The notes under the pieces are model-generated. The model did not search any database. It saw nothing but the letters and a program-made list of their open reading frames with translations, and was not told the origin of the DNA. From Eudorina sp. 2006-703-Eu-15 (lineage: Eukaryota > Chlorophyta > Chlorophyceae > Chlamydomonadales > Volvocaceae): a DNA stretch of 64,000 nucleotides. Made by a program: the position numbers and the translations under genes. The DNA lies in NCBI GenBank assembly GCA_003117195.1, contig BDSI01000002.1, forward strand, positions 961,621 to 1,025,620, written 5' to 3'. Positions 23,911-35,400 of this stretch are shown here, piece after piece (positions within the stretch are counted from its first letter, which is position 1; each line of letters starts with the position of its first letter).

Positions 23911-26900
23911 TCACTGTTTTGGTCCGCTGATGTACGTCGCACGCCCTCGAGACGACACCGGAGCCGCCTGCATTCCACTCGCTCCCGTCATGCCCGCCGG
24001 GTGCGGCGGCGGCAGGGGCGGGACGGCATTCGCGTATGCTCCTGAGTTAGCTAGACCACGCGCCATGGGCCCCAGACCAGAGGCTGGAACAGCGGCCGGA
24101 GCATTTGAGGCGTTGGGTGCTGCCGATCCCGACGTGGCGTTGCGCGGAGTCGCTGCGCCGGATGCTGTCCCTGCCCCGGGCTGCTGCGGCTGTGAGCCAC
24201 CCGGCTTGCTGGGCGGTGGGCCGTGCTGTCCCATGAACGAACCTACGCGGCCCGCAATGCTGGCGACCAGATTCATTGACGTCCGCCGCGGGGTGACACC
24301 CCCGTTCGCTTGCGTAGCCGCGGTACCGCTGTTGGCGTAGTAACCCGAAGTTGTGGCCGTGGAAGCAGTCAGCGCTGGAACGGCCCCGGAAGTTGACGTG
24401 CTTGGCTTACGCTGCCGCGGCGTCGTGACGCGGCGGACCACTGTGCTGAGGAAAGCACCGACGTGGGTTGGCCTTGCCACCGCTGCATAGAGCACGAAAA
24501 GCGAGATCTAGATTGAATGTGCGGCAAAGCATGAGTACGGCTGCTGAAGGACAGGACCATGAGCCCTCCGGCCCTCTGACCACACTGGTGCGGCGCATAA
24601 GTTTTTTTGTGCTTACCTTCGGCCGTGTTACCGAAGACCAGCTGCATGAACTCCTCCATAGCGTCGGGCCCCGCCAGCGTGCAAACCACTTTGGCGCACG
24701 CCTCCATACCGGCTGCACGACAGGACACCCGACCATTGGTTCAGTAAGCGGACTCACAACAAACACATCAATGGTAAATGGGATGCGGTCGAATAGGTCT
24801 CGAGGGCAAATCATCTGCGGCCAGTCGCAATGTTGTATTAACAACTTTGGTCCACACCTTCGTCACGGGTGTACTCGGGCTCCCAGAGCTTCCGGACGAG
24901 TCGCATTTTGCGCTCTTTCTGGTCGGGAGACACATCGTAGGCCTTGTACAGCGCCTCCCGCTCGCTGTCACTGTACGCATGCCGAAGGCCCTGAGCCAGG
25001 ACCTTCCGCTCGAGCTGCGGTGGGTGACAGGGTAAGGTCCGAGGCATCGGCAACAAGCATGAGCATGGGTGCCACATGGAAAAAGGGGCCGTACACCAGG
25101 TCTTGAATGTCATTATCACGGCCACCGTAGTGTATCCTTTGGTTGGCAAGGCAGGAGTGCGTGACATGCCAGGGGCGTCATTATCATGGTCACCGTGGTT
25201 TGTGCGCACCTCCAAAGCTCGGCTAGCCTTCTCCATCTGCTTGCTGCGTCCGAGATAGTCCGTCTCCTTCTCCAGCTGTTCCAAACGGTGCTTCAAGCGG
25301 CACTGCTCCATCTGGAGGTATATCAGCTCTTTACACCGGAACTGTAGGAAGAACCTACTGCGGTACGAAAGCGGAACATGCAGCTTGTGCCACAGTTCGC
25401 AGATGCACGCCAGTAGAGTCTGGGGTTGGATAAGATGAACACCGAGACGAGGCCTGCCGTTAGTTGTATCTCAGAAAGGACAACATGCGGATTTGAGGTC
25501 ATACAAGCTGAGGCTCCCTGACCTAGGATGCATCCATGCATGCGACGGCTTACCGAAAGCGTCGGGGCCTGCACCCAGTCGTCGTACTCGTCCACCAAAC
25601 CGCTATCGGCTGCAAGGGGCATGGTTAGCAGCAGCGCGTTGTTTAGCGGGCATCTGCGTCTGTGTTGTACGAATGACTCCTGACGTACGGTCGTGTTGCT
25701 TGACCCTCGAAGCGCATACAAAGCATCTTGCACATTGCGCCTACCCGGCTGGACGTCTTGCATCTGTTGCGCTGCTGCTGCTGCGGCGGCATGTTGAAGC
25801 GCCATCGCCTGCGCCTTCCTCGCAAGGTGATGCGCTTCCTTGGCCGAATCATTCGCCCGTTGAAGCTCCTCCTGTGGACGACGGAAACCCGCACAGAAAG
25901 AGTTAAGGTCTGGACCCTTTGGTACAAGGCAGCTGCGGGACGAAGGCGCGAATGGCAGTTGCATTCCGTGAGCTGGTCGACTGCCCGTTGCAGTCCAAGT
26001 CTTAACGCACCTTCAGTGTGGCTATCTCGTTGCGGCTCTGGATCTCCTGCTGCTCAGCCTCCACAAGCTCGAGCTCCAGGTTGAGCACCTGCAGGTTGAT
26101 AAACAGGCAAACGGACGAGGTGTGAATCAGGGACGTTGCGCGGAGAAGACGTGCTGCCAGATTTGGGAGCTTATACGCGCCAAGCCACGACATATTGTGA
26201 TGGCCGCAGCCATGGCGTCATCACCTGCTTCATGAGCAGCTGCTTCTGAACGTTGAGCCGCTCCACGCGCTCCTGTGTCTCCTCAAACATGTTACGATAG
26301 CCTGTCACCGCCTCTCGCATGGCGTCCACGTCGGCCTGCGCATGCTCCCGGACTGCAGTCTTCAGCCGCGCCACCTCAGCGGCGTACCTGGGCAGACGTT
26401 GTACGCAAGCGTTACAGAACGTTCATGTCCATACGATGTACGGTACTAGTTGGACACGACCTGCGCTTCCCACAATTTACACTCAATACCCAACAGAACT
26501 TGAGGCTCGCATCCCGAAACAATGCGTGCCATTATGCCAATACTGATCCTCGACTGGATCAAACGTACCATGCATGTATTGCGTCTTTCTCGCGGCTGAT
26601 AATCCGCTTCGCGCGCTCGGTGTCCCAGCGCAATAGGCCGCCACGACTGCTTGCACTGGCCGTACGGCGGCCTCCGGAAATTCCCTCCACGTCGGACGCG
26701 TGCAGGGAAAGGGACGGCGTGCGCATCCGCCGTAGGCTCGTGTCGTCCGCATCAGCAGCGCGTGGGCTGCATGCCAGAGGGATACATAGGAGGGAGGGCT
26801 GACCCACCATGTGTGTATCGCGGGCAACTGGATAGCTTAAGTGCAAGCCGGCCATAATACATTTTTTTCTCGGATATCCCGTCATCTGAGCACCGTCTCG

Positions 26901-29900
26901 GCGCATTTAAATGGACAGAGGTCAGGCCCTAAGCCTTGGCTGGCTAATGCTCAGCGTTTCAAGTACAGGCGCGTACAGTGAACCGAATTACCTGCCGACT
27001 GACCTTTCAGCTCCTCGGTGGTCGCCAACAGCAGCTCGTGCTGCCGGCTGCTGGTGCACCTGCACGGCTTCGATACTGGCCAACGTACCACCTGCTGCTG
27101 GTGGGAGCCGGCTGTTCGGGGTGACACCGTGTGTTCCGGCCGCGGCAGTGCCATGAGGAGAAGCCATCAGGCCACGCCGAGGCGACTTGATCAGTGCTCC
27201 GCAAACATCCTCTTCGTCATCCTCCAGCGGATCTCGCGGCAGCTTGTTGCCGGTGAGCCGCGTAGGGCTGGTAAGCGGGCCAGCCGTAGTGGTCGCACTC
27301 GCTTTTGCCAGTCCGGATGGTGAATCATAGCGGGGCGCGCTGGTCACTTCGCCGTCGTCCCCAGCTGCACGCTGCCTGCAGGCCGGCGATGCTGCACGGC
27401 TTGGCTGTTTGGCCACGTCGCCCTCGCCCAGAACCTCCTCTCCCTCTTCCAGCGCATCCGCTTCCTACGGCTCATGCCACAGCAGCAGTTGGACCGGCTA
27501 TTTGTGTTGGGCGACACCGTACAGACGCAAGACAAATACCACACGCCGTGCGTCCGTTGTGCCACGCCCCGGATGCGTCCCTCATTTGCCGTTGCAAATG
27601 CCTCATCCAACTATCCACTCTCGTTTACTACACGATCACTCAAAACAACCTACCTGCAGGGCGTTGTGCAGACGCTCCAGGACGCCGTCGAGCTGTCCGC
27701 TCGTACCTTAAGGCACACATCCACGGGAGCGAGACTCAAGACTGCATGTACATGCATCCACTGTGTCACAGGTGTACGAATATGAGCTGGCCGAAGGCTT
27801 ACAGTCTACCAAACAGGGTCACCGGATCATACTTAACACTGCATCTGTAGTACAGCGCTTGGCGCTGCACTGAAGGTGTTATGCGCCCGAACTCACCGAC
27901 ACCAGCAGCAGGCTCCGGCACTCCCATTTTCCCCTGCAGCGACTCAAAGGCCTGATCAGCTTGAAGGCCGGCCTCTTTGAGGCGTTGCAGGCGCGCGACC
28001 TCCGCCCGCAGCAGCGCAATCGCGCTGGCATCTGCCTCCGCATTGGCCTGCTGCTGCTGCTGTGCCCCGGGGCGCTGTGAGCTGCCATCGGACGGCCCGG
28101 CGCAAACGTCGCAGTTAGCCGAAGGACCCCCAGCATCAGAAGCTGCGCCCGAGGTCTGAGATGCCTCCGCGTCACGCTGACGCTGCTCCATCGCACGCAG
28201 CATCTGCGTCAGCTGGTCCAGCAGGCGATCCGCGGTATCTGGGGTTGCACCAGCGGCCGCAGCGAACGCTGCGGCGGCGTCAGGCTGATGGCTGAGGCAG
28301 CGAACTTCGGCTTGAAGTGCTGACAGCGCCTCCTGAGCCTTTTGTCCTTCAGGCGCCTGAGGTTAACGGAATGGGACATGCCCAGTCGGTTGTGCGCTTG
28401 CTGTAAAGGTAAGCATAACACACGCCTGATACGCAAATAAGTTTGGACAGTTCCCATTTACTGTCGCGGTGCGCGCGCTCTCTTTGCGTCCATCATTACG
28501 TTGATTGCATCATTTGGTGGTCGGCGGCGGCGGTGCTTACCACCGTCACGTTGCTCACAGGCGGGGCTCATAAGATGAGTACGCGCCCATCGCACGCACG
28601 CACAGCATTATGGCGCGTGTCTGAGTAGCCAGGGCTGCGGCCGCGCATAGGCTGGCAGACGTTTCAGCTCAGCCTCAGCGCGCCCGACGGCGCAGCGCGC
28701 CAGTTGACGCAGCTCTGGCTCTAGTCACAGCTCTGAAATTGCCTCCGGGTTAGGAAGTTACTACGCATAAGGGCGTTCCAAGTTCGCCCCTTGTGGCTTT
28801 TCACACTCAATACGCTGAAACTAAATCGTCATCTTTTCCGCAACAATGAACTCGCGGGTAAATGCTGAACAGCACACCTGCAGCTTGCCGATCTCCATAC
28901 GGAGGTTGAAGGCGGACGCAGCGGCGGCGGAATCCAGGGCAGGCCCTGCACGCCCGGCTGCCGGCGATGCTGCCATGCGGAACACGGCGTGGTCGCCGCG
29001 AAGCCTGTTGACCGCCTCCCGGACGTTGGGTGGAAGCAAACAGTCCAGCAGCAGGCGGTTTGGATGTGCAACCGACCTGCATGACACCGCAAGAGCACGT
29101 CACTCAGCAACCCATCGTCGTGTACCATCTTCGTCGACGTACGAATGCGTACCTGACAAGTCCCCGTGCGCCCAGCCCAGCACTGGGGCGTTCACGGGCC
29201 TCCAGCGGAGACGGATTGCTGGGTGTCCAGGACGCACGGACGCCCACCCCACCGGCGGCTCCAAAACTCCCCAGTCCACGCCCGAGCGTCCCGGGAGCGC
29301 CAGCTGCCATTGACGTAGTCAGGGACTCAAGGTCATCGAAGCTCCGTCGCACAGCCTGCATTGTGGAAAAACATATAAGTGCTACCGATCCCGGCTTCCG
29401 TCCTGACAGCCACGCCAGCGATGCGGACAAACGTTATGCTCGGCGTGAAGTGAAGGCCGCTTACAGGGGCCGGACTGCTGCTCCCTCCCCTGATGATGAA
29501 CTTCTCCATTTGATTCAGGCGGCGTTCCAAAGCCGCACGCTCTTGCAGGGCCTGCCGCATCTGCAAGGCGCAGGGAGATGAACTTTAAGCATGCGCTGTA
29601 GTGGTTGAGCAAAGGGCACATTGTAGGGGGGATCACAGCGCGCCAATAATAACCCAAACGCACCTGGTCCTCCTTCGCCTTGATCTGGGCGTCCTTCTCA
29701 GCAAGCAGTTGCTTGGTTTTGCTTTGATCCTGCGGGGTGGAAGTATGCCGACAAGTCGTGACATGGTCGATACATCCAAGTCTTCGGGTCACAAGCACGA
29801 CGACCGACGCGTACCCGCAGCCAGCCTTACCAGCTTGCGGCGGAGCTCCAAGATCTCCGCCTCCATCTTGTGGATAAGAGCCTGCTCGCTGCGCACTTCG

Positions 29901-31841
29901 TTCACCACCGGCCTCATGGTCACGGCCTTTGCGTGGTTGGCGAAATGCAAGGCTGCGCGGCTGTTCTCCACGGAGCCTACAGGTCCATTGTATATTTGGC
30001 GGGTCTCATACTCAGGATGGTAAACAAATGGTAAACAAATTTCCCGCTGTCCATGCAGGACTTCCATACGGATGCAACCAATCACCACGCATCGCTCCTG
30101 CCGCTACGTGCCAGTGGGGAGCGGCCATCAGTGCCATTGAACGTGTGTAGAACCCAAGGCACTGCGGAAACATGCGCCTAGACTGTAGGATCCAGCAACT
30201 GCCAAATGCCGAAGGATATCTTCCGCTAGGACAATCGTGCACAACACAAATTGAAGACTTTATTGTCTTCGAGTGGACCCCTTAACTCAGCCCCAGGTCA
30301 TGCAGTTTCACCCACCAGCAGCCGGCGAGAGCGTGCACACGATTGCCATACGCGAGTTGCCCGACAGCGATGGCTGCAGGATGCGAGTCAAGTTGGACTC
30401 GCGGTATGGCACGTGCTCGCCTCGTTTGCCCAGGGCGCGGATGACCTTGCCGAGGGTCAGCAAGCTCACGTTGATGTCCCTCGCCTGCGAAAGCGAAAAA
30501 TTGTCCTCACCGCCCATTGCAACTCAGTCACCATGAGACGAAGTCAGGCGCTGATGGTACGCCGCGACGCTCGCTGCATGTGAGCAGGGCTGAACAAGCA
30601 AAACGTTCCTCGGACGGTGCCAAAGGCTTTTGAAGTGTGCAGTCACCGTGACACGCCCTGTTTGAGCAAGGCGCACCTCCTTCTGACGCAGCTTCTCACG
30701 GTCCGCATCGTCCGCCACGCTGGCCTGCGACAGCCGCTCTGATCCCGCGAGGTCCACGAAGTTGATTGTGGACAGCACAGGCGCCAGCGAACGCAGGCTG
30801 TCGCAGCCCTGCATCCCCCTCGCCTCCTCACAGGCGGAGCTGTCGTCGCTCATCAGGTCATCTTCCTCCAGTACTGAAATGTCGCGATCAGGTCACGTTA
30901 TGTCAGGCAATCGCCGACCATTGCATTGCAACCAAGGACAGATCACAACCAGGCCATGACCCGGGGTCCTCGGGAAAATGGACTCAACATTCAGGGCGGC
31001 GACCAGCACACCGTACCTGGAAGCGGCGCAGACCGGCTCTCGACGTACAGTCGCACCACGAGGTGCGATCGGCTGCTCTTCTGGTTCATCCTGGTCTCGC
31101 GAACCTGAGGAATGCAGGGTACTACTGGTTATGGGGGTCTGCGAAAAGTGCATTCCCGTACGTGATCAGCCGTCGTCTCACCTGGCGCCGGCCTTCGATT
31201 GTTTTAAGCATCTTAAGCAAGTGCTCCTCCGACTCTATGCTTTGTTCCGTAATGTCCACCACCACGGGACCCTTGTCCTTGTCGTCGTTAATCTTTAGGT
31301 TTGTGTCACCGTCGACGAACAAGTCGTGCACAATCTCGTTGTACACCTCGATGGCACACATTTTCAGCACGAATTCCCGGTCGCGCGAGTGAGCGATGTA
31401 GTCGAAAATGTCTGTTGCAGCTTGCCGCATAATCGACCGCATTGTTGTTGTCTTGCCGGAGCCGGTCTGTCCATACGCAAACAGCGTGCAGTTGTAGCCC
31501 TGCATGGCTGACCGCACCATTGGCCGCGCAGAGGCCGAGTACACCTCCTCGGACGTGGTGCTCTCACTGAACACCTTGTCATATTGGTATGAGGACTGCT
31601 GGTAGGCATTCTTCTCTTCTGCCAAGCACGTCAGGGTGTTCTGCGTCCCAGCTGTCCACGCCACGCTCTCCTTCGCGTCCCGCTCATGAGGCAGCAGCGG
31701 TCTGATGCGCACACCCACCCAGACCTTTTCAGTCTTGCCAGGAGGCTGAGTGGGTGTGCTCAAATCTGTAGTCATAATATTGTTGCGTGGAGTGCCCATG
31801 GGGCTTGGCTGAGGGTGCTGCTGTGGCGAAGGAGAAGCCAT
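23911..31841 (-). CDS. Kinesin-7 family motor, NACK type
   Basis: Plus-end-type microtubule motor with about 18-20 exons; the first is 31841-31182 and the last begins near 24490. The N-terminal motor has [18 protein letters not shown], the P-loop [13 protein letters not shown] (about residue 121), switch [11 protein letters not shown], switch [43 protein letters not shown] and [10 protein letters not shown] neck and coiled coils follow ([44 protein letters not shown], a Gln/Ala-rich helix near 27.9-28.3 kb, and [19 protein letters not shown]). Near the C-terminus, exons at about 25.2-25.4, 24.9-25.0 and 24.6-24.7 kb encode [36 protein letters not shown] and [13 protein letters not shown]. These match the NACK domain (DUF3490) of plant cytokinetic kinesins. 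The tail (23911-24490) is Ser/Pro/Ala-rich and basic. Family knowledge suggests a role in cytokinesis; in this alga that is inference. Middle exon borders are approximate. Confidence 0.92.
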
Positions 31842-32415
31842 TTCAAAGAGCTCCCCCGAAGCCGCCCCAGGGGCAAGAGGTATCCAGCAGGAACCCAGAG
31901 ATTAGGTCATACCCTTGAAAAATTCCAACACTATTGTGACAAGGAAAGCATCCTATCTCCGGTGCATTTCTTCTGGGTTGACCAGTTCAGGGGCAGTATT
32001 GCAAACGTCACAGGACCGAAGGCACAGTTCAATAACGAATTGCAGTTTTGTCAGAGCTTGCGAAACGTACCCTGCGAAGGAATCATGCCAAGAGCTGTCA
32101 TTTTTGCAGGGCCGTACAGGTTTCCACCATCGGAGCAGGTAAAATCCTGGCATCTTCGTTCAGAGTTGCATTTGGTCGTTACTTCATCGGTGTATGTTCA
32201 TGTACGGGCTCACCCTCGGCAAGGCCACCTGCCGGGCCAACCGTTCCCCGGCTGGTGCCTGAATCTCAACCATGCTCGTATATCGTGTGTAAAATTAGTC
32301 GATTGCGCTGAAAACCGCCTTTTAGATGGGCACACAGTGTGATCCAACAGAAACGGAAGGAGCTCGGCTTCTATTCGCACATGGGTACGCTATCCGCAGC
32401 CACTGAAAGCACATC
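31842..32415. promoter_or_regulatory. Divergent promoter region of kinesin (-) and SLC1 transporter (+)
   Basis: At most 574 bp separate the kinesin start codon from the earliest candidate start of the transporter on the other strand. The stretch is AT-richer than the exons on both sides and has no coding exon that I can recognise. It must hold both core promoters unless the transporter has a further upstream exon. Confidence 0.5.
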
Positions 32416-35400
32416 ATGTATCATATGTATAATATACATCTGAGCGATTTCCTGTACTTCGATCTTTGCGTCCTGGGGGCACTTGCGCGGACCCAGGAGC
32501 CAAGGCACCTCGCAAGGTGCGCCTTGGAAGGACCCCTCCCTGCCTGTCCATCGACTGAATCTGTCACCGTTGAACAAACCGTTCGTCCTGACACCACCCC
32601 TTTTGCCGTACACGGCTGCCTCTCCGAAGGCAAACTTGCGGTCCGTGTTGGTCGCCTGCGGCGAGCTGTACGGCACTGCATACAACATGAACCGCTCTTG
32701 CTGGCCACCCTCGCGGGGGTGGCAGTGGGGGTGGTGCTGGGCACGGCGCTGTCCTTTGCGAACCTGTCGCCCCTAGCTCTGGACATCATCGGGCTGCCTG
32801 GGGAGCTGCTGATGCGAACGCTCAAGATGCTCGTCCTGCCTCTTATCACGGCTTCGGTCATGGCCGGTATGACACATTGCGGCTGTGCGCGTGAAGTGAC
32901 TTGCCAGCTGGTGCAAGGGATGGGGTCGGAACCGGTCGGTAGGTCGTGATTTGAGCTGAGAATCTGTACCTGTCAACTGATTTATGTCGGGACAAGCCCA
33001 GGTGCCCGGAGCCACAAAATCGCCTGCCGCTTCCGGGTTATAACTGCTCGTACGACAGTCCGATGGTGCTGGCTGCCGCTTGCTGCAACGTCATGAGCGG
33101 GACTTTGTGGACAGGACACGGGCAGGGAAATGACGGCCTTGCTCGGATAGGGGCCAACGCCCTTGCTTTGTCCTTGCAGTGCCCTTGCAGTGCCCTTGCA
33201 CACACACCCTCACCGACTGCTGCAGGCGTCTGCGCGCTGCGGCAGTCCACCGCAGACATGGGCAAGGTGGCGCGGTACACGCTGCTCTACTACTTCAGCA
33301 CCACCATGGGCGCAGTGGTGCTGGGCATCATCATCGTGAATGTCGTACAGGTGCGCGCGCGGCCGACCCGCGGGTTCGTGAGCTCAACGTGCTACCCCGT
33401 ACAAAGCTCCACACGCTGCGCCCGATCCCGACTTCCCCGCGGCCCGCGGAGCACCCTGCCTGACCCAACGGCGAGGAGACGACGGCATGGGGCCGACTAG
33501 TGAACACGTCGCGAGGCAGATGGATGACTACCCTGGAGCCCTAACCCTATACCCCTGGCCGCCCCGCCCGATGGCCTCCGTCCGCTCCCTGCCACTTCAA
33601 GCCGCCGATTGAGGCCTGCCTGCATCTCGTATCCCTCCCTGACGGCCCCCGGACGCCCAGCCCGGACGCGGCGCGCCGTTCGACCAGCTGAACCCGTCGT
33701 CGGGCGACGCCGGCAGCTGCCATGCCGCCAACCAACAGAAGGTGGCCAGCCACACCGCCGCCGCGGGCAAGCAGCACAGCCCCGCGGAGGCGTTCCTGGG
33801 TGTCATCGAATCGGCCTTCCCGGACAACGTTTTCCTGGCGGCCGTGAACATGAACGTGCTGGGGGTGGGTGCGCCGCGGGGCACGTGGGTCGCCGCTGGG
33901 GCACGGGGGGAAAGGAGGGAGGGGTTGCGCTCTTGCGACTGTAGCTGTGATGCGAGCATGCGACTGTGCGGAAGCTTGGGGCCGTGACCCGCGAGAAGCC
34001 GGGAGCATGGGGTGGGGTGCAGCCGGCCGACCTGCCGATGAACGGGTGTTTGTCTCTGGGCTGGGTGGCAACGGGCAACATCGTGCGGCGGCCGGGCTTG
34101 CATCGCCGCCTTGCATGCGACCACGGAGCGCGACCCCACAGCGGTCTGCCTGTGGCGTGACCCGAAGCCGGGGGTGTCAAACGCAGAGCACCTTGGTTCA
34201 GAGCTGCCCTCCGCAAAGCCTTTCCGACCGGGCCGGCACATGTCACTGGCCTGGATGGTGCCTGCCGCTGGCCGCTCACTCCAATCGAGACCGCGATGGC
34301 CCCTCCCGCTTGTCGTCTCGACAGATCATCACTGTGTCGCTGCTGCTGGGCGCCGCACTGTCCTCCATGGGCGCAGAGGCGGCCCCCATGGTGAACCTGA
34401 TCAACATCTTCAACGAAGCCATCGGCAAGATCGTGAACTGGGTCATTTGGACGTCGCCCGTGGGCATCGCGTCGCTCATCACGACCTCCATCTGCAGGTG
34501 AGTGTGAAAATCTGAGGAATTGTACGTGTGTGTGTGTGTTGCAGGGTTGTTTCTGCGGGCAGCGGCGCGGGGTGGGACCTACTGGGGTGCAGTCACGCGC
34601 GGGTGGCGCTCGGAGGGTTATTCGCGCGGGCGCAGCCCCAGCCCCACATGCTCCTTGGCAAGGAGTGGTGCACTTTCTGCGCCATACTCTCAGTCCTTCC
34701 CGTCGACCGTCCTCTCCGACACCCCACCCCGTTGTCGGCCCTTCCTCCAGGGCTTGCAACCTGGCCGCCACGCTCAAGGGCCTGGGCCTGTTCATCGCGG
34801 CAGTGCTGCTGGGGCTCCTGCTGTGGGGCTTCATCATCCTGCCGGTCATCTACTACGCCACCACGCGGCGGAACCCCGCCCAGGTGTACAGGTGGGGGGA
34901 ACCTGCGGGGTGGACGCGAGGGAGGGGGAGGGGCTGCGCGGCGTTTCGTGCACACCCGGCCGAGATGCCCAGCCACTGGAATGTTCGCACCCCAGCCACT
35001 GTAGTGTTCGCACCCCAGCCACCCCTTGGGTGAAAGGGGAACGGGTTTCAAGTACCGAGCGCAAAAGCCCATGCCGTCTGGTGCCAGCAAGCATTCACGC
35101 GGCTACTGGCTCATGGGTTTCCTCTCGCGCAACGCGGGTACTGGCGCATGTTGCGCGCGGCAGGGGCTTCTCCCAGGCGATGGCCACCGCCTTCGGCACC
35201 GACTCCTCCAACGCCACGCTGCCCATCACCATGCGCTCCGCCATCGCCATGGGCTGCGACCCACGGGTCGTCCAGTTCTTCCTGCCGCTGGGGACCACCG
35301 TCAACATGAACGGCACGGCGCTGTACGAGGCCGTCACGGTCATCTTCATCGCGCAGGTGCTGCTCGTCCGGGGCTGTGCGAGGGCTGCTTCGGGGCCAGG

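Noticed and set aside
33803..34849. 348-codon open frame on the minus strand
   Set aside because: It is antisense to in-phase SLC1 exons, has no domain, and long antisense frames are expected in very GC-rich coding DNA.
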